A stretch of 11,379 nt of DNA from Acidobacteriaceae bacterium (GTDB lineage Bacteria > Acidobacteriota > Terriglobia > Bryobacterales > Bryobacteraceae). Below the pieces are notes generated by a model. It was given only the letters and a program-made list of their open reading frames with translations, was not told where the DNA came from and did no database searches. This document shows, in pieces, positions 1 to 8,100 of the stretch; within the stretch, counting starts at the first letter, position 1, and every line of letters starts with the position of its first letter. The stretch spans positions 1-11,379 of the forward strand of contig JAFAQG010000623.1 in the NCBI GenBank assembly GCA_019246575.1, read 5' to 3'. Made by a program: the position numbers and the translations under genes.

Positions 1-891
1 TTCGACCACCAGCTTCGGTTTCAGCGGCTCCCATTCGGTGCTGCGCTCCGTGCTCCAACGGCTCGGACCGCCCGGTGCAGAGCCCGTAAAACCCGGACCC
101 TCGATCAGCGCTTCGAGCTTTTTCGTCAACTCCGGCTTCTCCGCGCTCGCAATGCCCGACGTAAAGCCGACGTGGTTCAGCAATCCGGCGTCATCATACA
201 AGCCCAGCAACAGCGAGCCAACGAGCTTCTTCTTAGACCCGTACCGAAAACCTCCCACGACGCAATCGGCCGTGCGGAGATTCTTGATCTTGACCATCGC
301 GTTGCGCTCACCGGATTCATACGGCCGGTCTACTCGCTTCGCTATCACTCCATCGAGAGGTCCGGCCATACGCTTGAACCACGCCTTCGCAGTATCAAAG
401 TCACGGGTTCGCGGTGACAGCCTGATGCGTTCGCTGCCCTTCAGGTATGTCTTTGCGAATCGTTCGAGCTCTTCACGACGCTGGTCCAATATCTTGCCGG
501 TGAGATCGGCGCCCTTGTCATTCACGAGCAGATCGAATAACACGTATGTCGCGGGTGTTTCTTTCGAAAGCTTCCGAATGCGGCTTTCTGCCGGATGAAT
601 CCGCTGCAGTAAAGCATCGAAATCCAACCTGCGCTCTTGTGTGACGATCAATTCTCCGTCCACGACGAACTTGTTCGCCTCGAGCGCAAGCACCGCTTCG
701 ACTATTTCGGGAAAGTATCGCGCGAGTGGCTGACCCGCTTTCGAACTCAGATGCGCATGCTTGCCGTCGCGAAATGCAACACAACGAAATCCGTCCCACT
801 TCGGCTCGTACTCCCATTCCGGACCAGTCGGAATTTCACGAGCCGTGTCGGCCTCCATTGGAGCATAATCGACGGGCAGCGGCAGGCTCAT
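1..891 (-). CDS. ATP-dependent DNA ligase, LigD/LigC-type (3' end beyond window)
   Basis: This gene encodes an ATP-dependent DNA ligase, which seals nicks by a lysyl-AMP intermediate. The 297 residues present read without interruption off the left edge. Visible nucleotidyltransferase motifs in order: motif I EPKWDGFR (residues 29-36, Lys31 being the expected adenylated lysine), VDGE (77-80), motif III VLFDLL (117-122), motif IV DGVIAKR (180-186) and motif V MVKIK (199-203). The start of the OB-fold follows (DCVVGGFRYG, from 209). There is no fused polymerase or 3'-phosphoesterase domain, so it resembles the stand-alone LigC-like arrangement. Family members are about 320-350 residues, so only the end of the OB-fold is missing. 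The ATG at 891 overlaps the polymerase stop codon as ATGA, which fixes the start and implies translational coupling. The role in end joining is inferred from that partner. Confidence 0.93.
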   Translation of the reverse strand, partial: MSLPLPVDYAPMEADTAREIPTGPEWEYEPKWDGFRCVAFRDGKHAHLSSKAGQPLARYFPEIVEAVLALEANKFVVDGELIVTQERRLDFDALLQRIHPAESRIRKLSKETPATYVLFDLLVNDKGADLTGKILDQRREELERFAKTYLKGSERIRLSPRTRDFDTAKAWFKRMAGPLDGVIAKRVDRPYESGERNAMVKIKNLRTADCVVGGFRYGSKKKLVGSLLLGLYDDAGLLNHVGFTSGIASAEKPELTKKLEALIEGPGFTGSAPGGPSRWSTERSTEWEPLKPKLVVE

Positions 892-1811
892 CTGAGAGCC
901 TCGATTTTGCAGCGCGAACGCTTCATAACCACCGGCCGGAACAGATCGCCGAGTTTCCTGATGCGCTCAGGCACTGTATTCATTGTCAGATCGAGAACCG
1001 AAATGCCGGCTTCGACTTCGTCCCAGGTAACGGGCGCGGATACGGTCGCTTCCGGCCGCGGCCGCACCGAATAGACGGAGGCCAGAGTTCGTCCCCACGC
1101 GTTCTGGTTGTAATCCACGAGTACCAGTCCCGACGGACGCTTCGCAATTTTGTATTCGGACGTGATGACGTTCGGATGCTGTTTCGCAAGCTCGATCGCG
1201 GTCCCCTTCGCAACTGTCCAAACCTCTTTCTGTAGCGGCCCGCGCACGATCGGCACGTAGATGTGTATGCCTCGCGAGCCCGAGGTCTTCGGGTAGCTGC
1301 TGACGTGCCGTTCGTCGAGATACGCCTTTACGAGAAGAGCGCTCTTGCGGACCTCTCCGAAGTCCGCGGGCGGCACCGGATCGAGGTCGAAATGCAGAAC
1401 GTCTGGACGATTCACATCATCACACTGCGAATACCAGGGATTCAGGTCGATGCAGCCCAGGTTCACGATCCACAGGAGCGAGGCCACGTCGTGCGCAATC
1501 GGGAAATCGATGATGTTGCCCGACTTGTGTTCGATGGAACACGTTTCAAGCCACTCCGGTTTGTACTCCGGCGTTCGTTTCATAAAGAAGAACTTGCCCG
1601 CGATCCCGTTCGGGTACCGTTTCATCACCATCGCGCGGCGGACGAGATGTGGAAGGAGAGTGTCGGAAATCCCCGCGTAATAGGCCAGCAAGTCGCGTTT
1701 GGTCTTCCCCAGCTCAGGCCAGAAGATTTTTTGGAGATTGGTTAGCGAGAGTCTCTTCGTCCCGCACTTGACCTCGCACGAATCGACCCCGATGGGAATT
1801 TCAACCGGCAT
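888..1811 (-). CDS. Stand-alone LigD polymerase/primase domain protein (NHEJ)
   Basis: The 307-residue product is a LigD-type polymerase domain of the archaeo-eukaryotic primase superfamily, which in bacterial non-homologous end joining fills gaps at broken ends, with a known preference for ribonucleotides. Visible catalytic signatures are HFDLDP (residues 140-145, acidic pair Asp142/Asp144), KTSGSRGIHIYVPI (175-188, with His183) and LVDYNQN (231-237, Asp233 as the third acid). The end, LASVYSVRPRPEATVSAPVTW, is typical of the family. About 300 residues is the normal size for this domain alone; ligase and phosphoesterase domains are absent. The frame stays open upstream to 1940, but that stretch lies inside the STAS gene and lacks family character. 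The ATG at 1811, overlapping the STAS stop by 11 bp, is therefore preferred. No clear Shine-Dalgarno precedes it, which fits reinitiation from the upstream gene. Confidence 0.92.
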   Translation of the reverse strand: MPVEIPIGVDSCEVKCGTKRLSLTNLQKIFWPELGKTKRDLLAYYAGISDTLLPHLVRRAMVMKRYPNGIAGKFFFMKRTPEYKPEWLETCSIEHKSGNIIDFPIAHDVASLLWIVNLGCIDLNPWYSQCDDVNRPDVLHFDLDPVPPADFGEVRKSALLVKAYLDERHVSSYPKTSGSRGIHIYVPIVRGPLQKEVWTVAKGTAIELAKQHPNVITSEYKIAKRPSGLVLVDYNQNAWGRTLASVYSVRPRPEATVSAPVTWDEVEAGISVLDLTMNTVPERIRKLGDLFRPVVMKRSRCKIEALR

Positions 1812-2175
1812 TCGCTGCGCCAGAGCTGGCGCCAAACAATGCTTTGGCTGCCGCGACGTTGGTCGCAACCGGTAAGAGCCCGTCCAGGTGAGTGACTTCC
1901 AGCATGGTGCGGAGATTTTGGCTGACTTCCACCAGCGCAAGGCGGCAACTCTGTCTGGAGGCGTACGTGTATACGACTGTCAATTCGCCCAGTCCCGCGC
2001 TGTCGACTGCGGCCAAACGCCCCATTTGGAGGATGAGACCGGAGGGATGCGAGCGGTTCAGTACTTGGCGGGCTGTCTCTCGGAGGCTGTGCAACGATGG
2101 CCCGAGCCTCAGTGACCCTTCCAAATCCAGAATTGCGATATCGTTTTCGACGCGCGACGTCACCGTCAACGACAT
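1801..2175 (-). CDS. STAS-domain protein (anti-sigma factor antagonist-like)
   Basis: The 124-residue protein consists of a single STAS domain, the fold of SpoIIAA/RsbV anti-anti-sigma factors, acting in the cytosol through binding to a serine kinase/anti-sigma partner. The diagnostic segment is VDSAGLGEL (residues 57-65), whose serine is the residue phosphorylated in SpoIIAA-type proteins. Before it lies the expected beta strand AILDLEGSLRLG and after it the helix and strand of the C-terminal half (LALVEVSQNLRTMLEVTHLD). Length is normal for a single-domain antagonist (about 100-120). The ATG at 2175 has a good Shine-Dalgarno (AGGAG) 5 nt upstream. It is the first gene of the unit with the polymerase and ligase. 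Its partner kinase and sigma factor are not in the window, so whether it controls these genes or is only co-transcribed is unknown. Confidence 0.85.
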   Translation of the reverse strand: MSLTVTSRVENDIAILDLEGSLRLGPSLHSLRETARQVLNRSHPSGLILQMGRLAAVDSAGLGELTVVYTYASRQSCRLALVEVSQNLRTMLEVTHLDGLLPVATNVAAAKALFGASSGAANAG

Positions 2176-2179
2176 TCGG

Positions 2180-2184
2180 CTCCT
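2180..2184 (-). promoter_or_regulatory. Shine-Dalgarno of the STAS gene
   Basis: On the minus strand AAAGGAGCCGA precedes the ATG at 2175, placing AGGAG 5 nt upstream of the start. It is the clearest ribosome binding site in this operon and supports the STAS start. The two downstream genes lack comparable sites and appear to depend on overlap coupling. Confidence 0.7.
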
Positions 2185-2210
2185 TTCGTGTCCTTACCGC
2201 AGCTAAGGTC

Positions 2211-2244
2211 ATTATCTACTTGAACGGAATCGTTTATCCAACCC
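2211..2244 (-). promoter_or_regulatory. Candidate promoter of the STAS-polymerase-ligase operon
   Basis: On the minus strand TAGATAAT (plus positions 2211-2218) gives a -10 match, GATAAT, at 5 of 6 consensus positions. A poor -35 candidate, TTGGAT, lies 17-19 nt upstream depending on register. The predicted start would leave a leader of about 30 nt with the AGGAG site in it. A small inverted repeat, GCGTT-CAA-AACGC (2256-2268), lies just upstream and could bind a regulator. Acidobacterial promoters are poorly defined, so this is a guess from sigma-70 consensus. Confidence 0.35.
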
Positions 2245-2308
2245 GCTCAGCTCAAGCGTTCAAAACGCCCGAACTCACGATCAAGTCCATACGAATACAT
2301 TACCCAGC

Positions 2309-2454
2309 GTAGTGGACCAACACGTGCACAGAGAAAAGCATCTCCACTCCAGTGCGACATCGGTATTGCGGAGACCGGCGTCGGGCTGGAGGAGCATAAC
2401 CGCTCATAAGGTCAACTGAACAGCGCGTTCCAGGGTGGGCGCGCTGTCTTTTTT
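2309..2454 (+). ncRNA. Candidate structured small RNA ending at an intrinsic terminator
   Basis: No convincing gene fills this stretch, yet on the plus strand it shows nested structure. AGTGGACC (2311-2318) can pair with GGTCAACT (2410-2417) with one mismatch, enclosing an unpaired region of about 20 nt on each side. Inside is a long imperfect hairpin (2342-2394) built from CTCCAG/CTGGAG, CGAC/GTCG and TCGGT/ACCGG around an ATTGCGGAG loop. A strong terminator follows at once. A weak -10-like TACATT (2297-2302) would start the RNA close to 2309. The stem, bubble and hairpin plan recalls 6S RNA, but I see no sequence match to any family. Alternatively the hairpin serves the minus strand as the end of the peptidase transcript, since on that strand it is followed by CTTTTCTC. 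Confidence 0.35.
2420..2454 (+). terminator. Rho-independent terminator (plus strand)
   Basis: A perfect 8-bp stem, ACAGCGCG (2420-2427) and CGCGCTGT (2440-2447), has a 12-nt loop and is followed by C and six T (2449-2454). The T tract is on the plus strand only. On the minus strand, immediately after the peptidase stop codon, the same hairpin is preceded by A residues and lacks a following T run. It therefore fits a transcript travelling rightward, for which no protein gene is visible. Confidence 0.7.
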
Positions 2455-2457
2455 GGT

Positions 2458-3831
2458 TCAATAGGTCGAAATCTTCGGTTGTCTATACGGAGGAGTGACG
2501 TACGCCGAAACCAGGCTTTCGTTGCCATCGCGATCAATCGCCTTCACGCCCAGTACGACCTCGTCGATGTTCACGTTTGGCAATGTGTACTTCAGCACAT
2601 TCCCGACGAAAATCTCCCGTTCCCAATCGGGCGACGTCGTTCTTCGTATAACGACCGCGTAGCCGAGGAGATCCGGCTCGGGATGATCGTTGTGCCAGGT
2701 CATCACGGCATCGTAGCCGTTTGACCCGTCGGGCATTGTGCCGCGTCCAAGCGGCGAGGCGAATGCGCGGCCTTCCGCCGGCGCAGGGATCCTGACGTCC
2801 GCAGCCTTGGGGGCAAGCGCGAGCGATGCGGCTGCGGCAGCATTTGCCCGTGCAACCAGCACCGTGTACTCCGCAGCAGTATTCGCGAACGTGTCCGTCG
2901 GCGTGTGCTGATGCGAGAAGTTTTCGACCGGCGTTGTCACGCGTATGGCTGAATAGCCATTCGCATTGAATGGGCTGTGGTCGCCGCCGCGACCGAACCG
3001 GTCATGCCGGAACACGAGATCGACTCTGAATCCCGGCTGATACCGTTCCGCCATTGATTTCATGTAACGCGCGAGCTGCCGCGAACCGCTGTCGTTAGGC
3101 TCCTCAGAATAGACGTTGACGCTGCGGTTACTGGTGTTGCCATTCCCGCTCACGTCGCTGCCGATGATGTCGTTGTTGAAGACGCCTTCGATCTGGTCGT
3201 GGCGTGTGTTGGCCGCTTCGGCATACAAGCCGCTGCCGAATAAACCGTACTCTTCCGCCGCAAACGCGATGAAGACGAGTGTCTTACGGAATTGATACTG
3301 GCTCATTACGCGCGCAAGCTCCATCACGGCCGCCGTGCCGCTGCCGTCATCGGTTACTCCGGGGGCCGGCGCTTTCGCCGTAGCCTCGGCGTCGATCTCG
3401 CGTTCTCCGCTCGCGCCGTGCTTGAAGACGAGATTGATGGTGTCGTAATGCCCGGTGATAAGAACCTGTCGTTCGCGCTCCGTCGCGCCGGGCAGAACAG
3501 CGACCACGTTCCAGATTTCGACATTGCCGGGCATCCGCGTATTTTGCTTCGCGAGCCTATGTTTATCGAACGAGACCTTCAGCCGCGGGCTGTAGCTGCG
3601 AAACTCCGCTGCGATCCACTCCCGTGCCGCTCCGATGCCATGCACGGGATCGTCAGTCGCCGAGTAGATATTCCGAGTCACAAAGCTTTCGAGCTTCTTC
3701 TGAATGTTTGCGATCCTCTCGCTCGAGACTTGCGAAACGATCGCTTGTACCTGCGCATTCAACGACTTCTCGGGAGCGGCAGCGCGAGCTAGAAACGCGC
3801 CGACGAGGAGAAGAGCACCGGTTTTCACCAT
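2458..3831 (-). CDS. Secreted M28-family zinc aminopeptidase with C-terminal Fn3-like domain
   Basis: The 457-residue product is an exported M28 peptidase, a two-zinc exopeptidase that removes N-terminal residues from peptides. A short signal peptide (MVKTGALLLVGAFLARAAA) directs it out of the cytoplasm. The catalytic domain shows the full ligand set: GHYD (His128), TDDGSG (Asp161), AAEEYGLFGS (Glu193 as base and Glu194 as ligand), NNDIIG (Asp221) and HQHTPTDT (His309). GRGGDHSPF (280-288) is the usual substrate-pocket segment. Residues from about 345 form a beta-rich module ending with GVKAIDRDGNESLVSAY, the pattern of a fibronectin type III-like domain, common as an extension in secreted M28 enzymes. 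The start sits right at the signal peptide with a weak GGGGA upstream. It lies 55 bp downstream of a tRNA gene on the same strand. Substrate preference cannot be told from sequence. Confidence 0.93.
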   Translation of the reverse strand: MVKTGALLLVGAFLARAAAPEKSLNAQVQAIVSQVSSERIANIQKKLESFVTRNIYSATDDPVHGIGAAREWIAAEFRSYSPRLKVSFDKHRLAKQNTRMPGNVEIWNVVAVLPGATERERQVLITGHYDTINLVFKHGASGEREIDAEATAKAPAPGVTDDGSGTAAVMELARVMSQYQFRKTLVFIAFAAEEYGLFGSGLYAEAANTRHDQIEGVFNNDIIGSDVSGNGNTSNRSVNVYSEEPNDSGSRQLARYMKSMAERYQPGFRVDLVFRHDRFGRGGDHSPFNANGYSAIRVTTPVENFSHQHTPTDTFANTAAEYTVLVARANAAAAASLALAPKAADVRIPAPAEGRAFASPLGRGTMPDGSNGYDAVMTWHNDHPEPDLLGYAVVIRRTTSPDWEREIFVGNVLKYTLPNVNIDEVVLGVKAIDRDGNESLVSAYVTPPYRQPKISTY

Positions 3832-3886
3832 GGATTCCCCGCTATCGTAACGCAGGGCTTGTTGGAATGTGGCTCAGAGTGAAAAT

Positions 3887-3963
<77 letters not shown>

Positions 3964-3991
3964 TGAATGTGCGGAATACGTCGGACATTCA
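3964..3991. repeat. 7-bp inverted repeat abutting the tRNA 5' end
   Basis: TGAATGT (3964-3970) and ACATTCA (3985-3991) are perfect inverted copies separated by 14 nt; past one mismatch the pairing continues for two or three more pairs (CG/CG). The repeat begins at the base next to the mature tRNA 5' end, so in the precursor it would form a leader hairpin against the RNase P cleavage site. It could equally be a protein binding site in the gap between the tRNA and the KdpD-like gene. I see no second copy elsewhere in the window. Confidence 0.4.
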
Positions 3992-4080
3992 GCAGCATAA
4001 CATAGGCCGGATCGAGTCTGAAACGCACTCACGCGGGCTGTGGTGGTCTGCCGGACGCCCGATAAGCCCATAATGGGAGC

Positions 4081-5181
4081 GTGGCAATCGTAGTTGAACG
4101 CAAGCCGACTCCGGAACAGCTTTTGCAGCAGGTTGAATCGGACGAAAACTTTCAATCTCGCGGCCGGCTGAAGATTTTCTTAGGCTACGCGTCGGGTGTC
4201 GGGAAGAGCTTCCGGATGATTGATGAAGGTCGCCGGCGCCATGAACGTGGCCAGGATGTGGTCATTGGGGCCATCCAGCCCAATCTTGCGCCTGAGGTTC
4301 AACACATTCTTGCTGACCTCGAGCAGATCCCGCTTAAAGACGTCAATGGACGTGCGGTTATCGATGTTCCGCGCATTTTGGAGCGCCACCCGAAGGTCTG
4401 CCTTATCGATGGTTTGGCGTATGACAATCCGCCCGGCTCGCTTCACGAAAAGCGATGGCAAGACGTGGAGCAACTGCTCGATGCGGGAATCTCGGTTATT
4501 ACGTCAGTAAACCTGCAGAATATCGAGGAGAAGCGCGCGCAAGTGGAAGCGATCACGGGCAAACATGTCGACGAGACGATGCCGCTGAGCTTTTTACAAA
4601 CGGCGGACGAAATCGTTGTGGTGGACATACCGCCTGAGTCCTGCATGCGCGTCGAGGAAGCAAAGAACGGCACACGGCACCGGCTCACGCAACTTCAGCT
4701 ATCCGAATTAAGGGAAATTGCATTGCTTCTGGCGGCAGATGTCGTTGACAAGCAGCTCGAACGTTATCTGGCCCGACATGGCATCGAGCAGTTGTGGGGC
4801 ACTCAGGAGCGTATTCTAGTTTGTCTGACACCGAATGCGGACGCGCAGCGAATGCTCGAAAGCGCTGTGCGCAACCGGGACCGCTTCCATGGCGAATTGA
4901 TCGCTGTCAATCTGAACCGGGCTGAATGGTCGGCTGAGCAGCGCGCGAAGGTTCAGCACGGCCTCGAGCTCGCGAAAGAGAAGAACGCTGAGATTGCCGA
5001 TCTGGATGGCGAGGACCCCGTTGATACCCTGCTGCGATTTGCGCGCCAGCGTGGGATTACGCAGATGTATGTTGGTCAAAAAGGACGCGAGGGCTGGTGG
5101 GAGCGCGCTTTCGGCACCGATCTTGACCGGCTGATACGCTCAGCCGAGGGGATAGATGTCAGAGTGTTTCCGCATTCATAA
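4081..5181 (+). CDS. KdpD N-terminal sensor + USP domain protein, lacking the histidine kinase
   Basis: The 366-residue protein matches only the cytoplasmic N-terminal half of KdpD, the potassium/turgor sensor kinase. Residues 1-230 are the KdpD sensor domain, with Walker A GYASGVGKS (35-43) and the Walker B-like CLIDGLAYDNPPGS (107-120). That differs from the usual DELAHTNxPGS by Gly for Glu and Tyr-Asp for His-Thr. The segment RWQDVEQLLDAGISVITSVN (125-144) is typical. Residues 240-366 form a universal-stress-protein-like domain (ERILVCLTPNADAQRML to EGIDVRVF). There are no membrane segments, HisKA or ATPase domains. In-frame TAA at 4063 leaves the GTG at 4081 as the first usable start; the GGAG before it is only 1 nt away, a poor spacing. 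The serine-rich c-di-AMP motif known from Staphylococcus KdpD is not evident. Such orphans could modulate a kinase encoded elsewhere. Confidence 0.9.
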   Translation: MAIVVERKPTPEQLLQQVESDENFQSRGRLKIFLGYASGVGKSFRMIDEGRRRHERGQDVVIGAIQPNLAPEVQHILADLEQIPLKDVNGRAVIDVPRILERHPKVCLIDGLAYDNPPGSLHEKRWQDVEQLLDAGISVITSVNLQNIEEKRAQVEAITGKHVDETMPLSFLQTADEIVVVDIPPESCMRVEEAKNGTRHRLTQLQLSELREIALLLAADVVDKQLERYLARHGIEQLWGTQERILVCLTPNADAQRMLESAVRNRDRFHGELIAVNLNRAEWSAEQRAKVQHGLELAKEKNAEIADLDGEDPVDTLLRFARQRGITQMYVGQKGREGWWERAFGTDLDRLIRSAEGIDVRVFPHS

Positions 5182-5193
5182 GCCGCGCCCCTA

Positions 5194-8100
5194 TTAAAAG
5201 AGCAATTTGAGCCCAAACTGCAGTTGACGCGCCGAGTTCGCCTGGGTTGTGATTTGGCCAAATTGAGCGGAGTTATAGGTCGTATTCGGCAACCCGAATT
5301 GCACTGTATTGGTTGCGTTGAACGCCTCGCCACGAAGCTGAAGGTTCAGCCGCTCTTTCAATTGAAAGTTCTTGAACATCGAAAAATCGACGTTGTGTAT
5401 GCCGGGGCGACGCACGTCGGGAAGCGTGCGTCCTGTGTTGCCGAACGTAAACGGTCCAGGTTGCGAGAAAACAGATGTGTTGAAGTACTCACGTAGCCGG
5501 TTCTCAGTCGAGCCGCCCAATTTCGCGCTGTGTCCGTTGTTATTCGGGCGCAGCGATTCGTTGCCTATACTTATGGCGCCGTTCTGAGGCGCCGTGATGT
5601 TCAGCGGGAATCCCGTCTGGAGCGTGAGGATACCGTTGATCTGCCAGCCGCCGAGCACAGCGTCGGCATACCGATTCCAAGATGCTCCGAACTTCTGGCC
5701 ACGTCCGACCGGTAGTTGGTAAACCGCGCTGAAAACAAACCTCTGAGAGACATCGTTCGCCGAGACAGAGCGATCGCTCCGGCGGTCGTAGATATTCTGG
5801 TGGGCGGCATTTCGCCCGGCGTTCTCGATAATGGAATTATCGTCGATCAGCTTCTGTTTCGAATAGGAGAGAAGAAAGTTCAAGCCGTTCGAAAAGCGCT
5901 TTTCAACACGTAACTGGCCGGCGTTGTAGAACGAGTTTCCGCCTTGCGGATATAGCAGCCCGACAGAAGTGAACTGCGGATACTGGCGTAAGAGGTAGTA
6001 ATACGGAACGGTTGCTGCAGCGAGCGGACCGGAAGTAATGAGACCGAAGAACGGGTTTTTGACGTTCGTAAGCAGCGCATTACCGAGCGCCAACTGTTGC
6101 GGTGTAAGTTGATTCAGGTTGATATTACCCTCGGCGGCGGTAATCAAGTTGACCGAGTGATTTCCGACATAGGCCGCATCGACGACGATTGAGCCGGGGA
6201 GCTCGCGCTGGATGTCCATGCTCCATTCTTCGATATACGGAACGGTGGCGTCGTGCAGCGGTTCCTGAATGGCCGTTCCGATTCCAGTCAGTAAGCCTTG
6301 GCTTGATCCAGTGGGGGGCACAAGCCCGGTTGGGAAAGGATTCGACAGATAGCTATAAGGCGTGAGTCCATCTTGCGAACCGACGAACGGCGTATCCGTC
6401 CGGTATCCGAAGTTGCCGATGACGCCGCCGGCGACTGTCGGCGCCCCGGCGTAGAATAGGCCACTGCCTCCGCGCAGAATTGTCTTTGGAGTTAGTTGAT
6501 AGGCAAACCCCAGTCGCGGCGCGATATTGCCCCATCGTATCGGGAACTGGCGGCGGCCAACGTCGTCCGTGCCCACAAAAACAATCCCGCCCTTGAGATT
6601 CGGAATGTGTGCGGGTCCTGCGAGCGGCGACGGGACGTTCGGATCGAAATAGTTCATGCGGTTGTGACGCTCGGTTCGCGGCACCTGAACCTCGTAGCGC
6701 ACGCCGAGATTGAGCGTCAATTTCGGCGTGATCTTCCAGTCGTCGCCAAAGTAACCGGCATAGTAGTAACTTTCGGTATCGGCGATCTTGGAGTTCTTAG
6801 TCATGGTGCCGCTGCCGAGGCCTAGCAAAAACGATGCAATGGAGTTACCTCCGATAGCGGTGGCCTTTGTGGGATCGGGGCCTTGAGTCAATTGAGGACT
6901 GAAGGAGTAACTTCCTACAAAGGCCTGAGCCTCGCCATTATTTACTCGCAGCAATCGTCCTTCGAAACCGAACTTGAAATCGTGCGAGTTGGTTATCTTG
7001 TCATTGCTGATTAATAGTGAGTGCGTTTCGTAAGCCGAGTGTCGATAGTCGGGTCCGCCATTCCCGATATTGAGGTAATTCGCGGGCTTGAACTGTGGAA
7101 ACGCGAGTACGTCCGCGTTATCTCTGATGTAAGAAGGAAAACCGAGCGTTGTTGGATCGAATCCGTAGCTCAGAGGCAATAGAACAGCTAGCGCCCTGCC
7201 CAATCCGTAGCGGATTTCCATCAGGTACGTCGGGCTGAAGTTCCTGGTGTAGTCGGCTGCCGCGCCCGTGCCGATCTGGTCCTGGTTTTGACCGCCGGCA
7301 GCAATCGCTATATTCGACGGAAACTGGTTTGTCGGTGCGGGAATGCTGTAGTCCCGGCGCGAAACGCGAACAAAAGCGCGACTCTTATCATCGATGTTTT
7401 CGTCCACCTTGACGTCGTACTGATCGATATTGCGCGCCTGGCCGCCCGGCGAGAAATAGTTATTGGCGTGCGTAATCGGATCCCCCGTCCCGTTCGGCAG
7501 CGGGTAGTATTTCATGACGTTTCGGGCAACCGGATCAATTCGATTTGCCGGAATCACATTGCCGGCGAACGGCGCTCGAACATAGCCATTGCCTTGCTTC
7601 ACCGTCGTAGTGGGATCGTAGATAATGACCTTCGCTCCCGACGGCGCAAACGTCTGGGAAAAATCGCCGGTACGCTCGAGCAGCGTCGGGACGGTGTCCT
7701 GAAGGTTCGAAGGCGTGGCCTGTCGCAAGCCTTCGTAGTCGGCAAAGAAAAATGTTTTGTTGTGACCGTTATAGAGCTTCGGTATAACCACCGGTCCGCC
7801 TAAGCTGAAGCCGAACTGGTTGCGTTTGAAGCTGCTGAGGGGCGTCCCGTTCGCGTTAGCAAAAAACCCATTTGCATCGAAGATAGAATTGCGCAGAAAG
7901 TCGTAAATGCTGCCGTGTAAGTCGTTGGTTCCGGACTTATAGATCATGTTGATGATCGCGCCGCCGCTGCGTCCAAATTCCGGGGAGTAGTTGGATGTTT
8001 GAACGCGAAACTCCTGCAAGGCATCGACGCTCGGAAAAATGCTGAATACATTTATGGGCGTTCCTCCGGGAGGCGCGGAAGGCGCTCCATCGAGCAACAC

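Noticed and set aside
1812..1940. N-terminal extension of the LigD-polymerase frame to the ATG at 1940
   Set aside because: These 43 codons lie wholly inside the STAS gene in another frame and read as low-quality sequence (Trp/Arg/Ser-rich); family similarity begins at the ATG at 1811.
2258..2274. LexA-like box GTTC-N9-GAAC upstream of the repair operon
   Set aside because: Orientation and spacing do not match known LexA boxes (CGAAC-N4-GTTCG or GTTC-N7-GTTC), and 4-base half-sites are expected by chance.
2097..2312. 71-codon plus-strand frame reaching into the gap 2176-2457
   Set aside because: More than a third is antisense to the STAS gene, it has no Shine-Dalgarno and no recognisable protein character.
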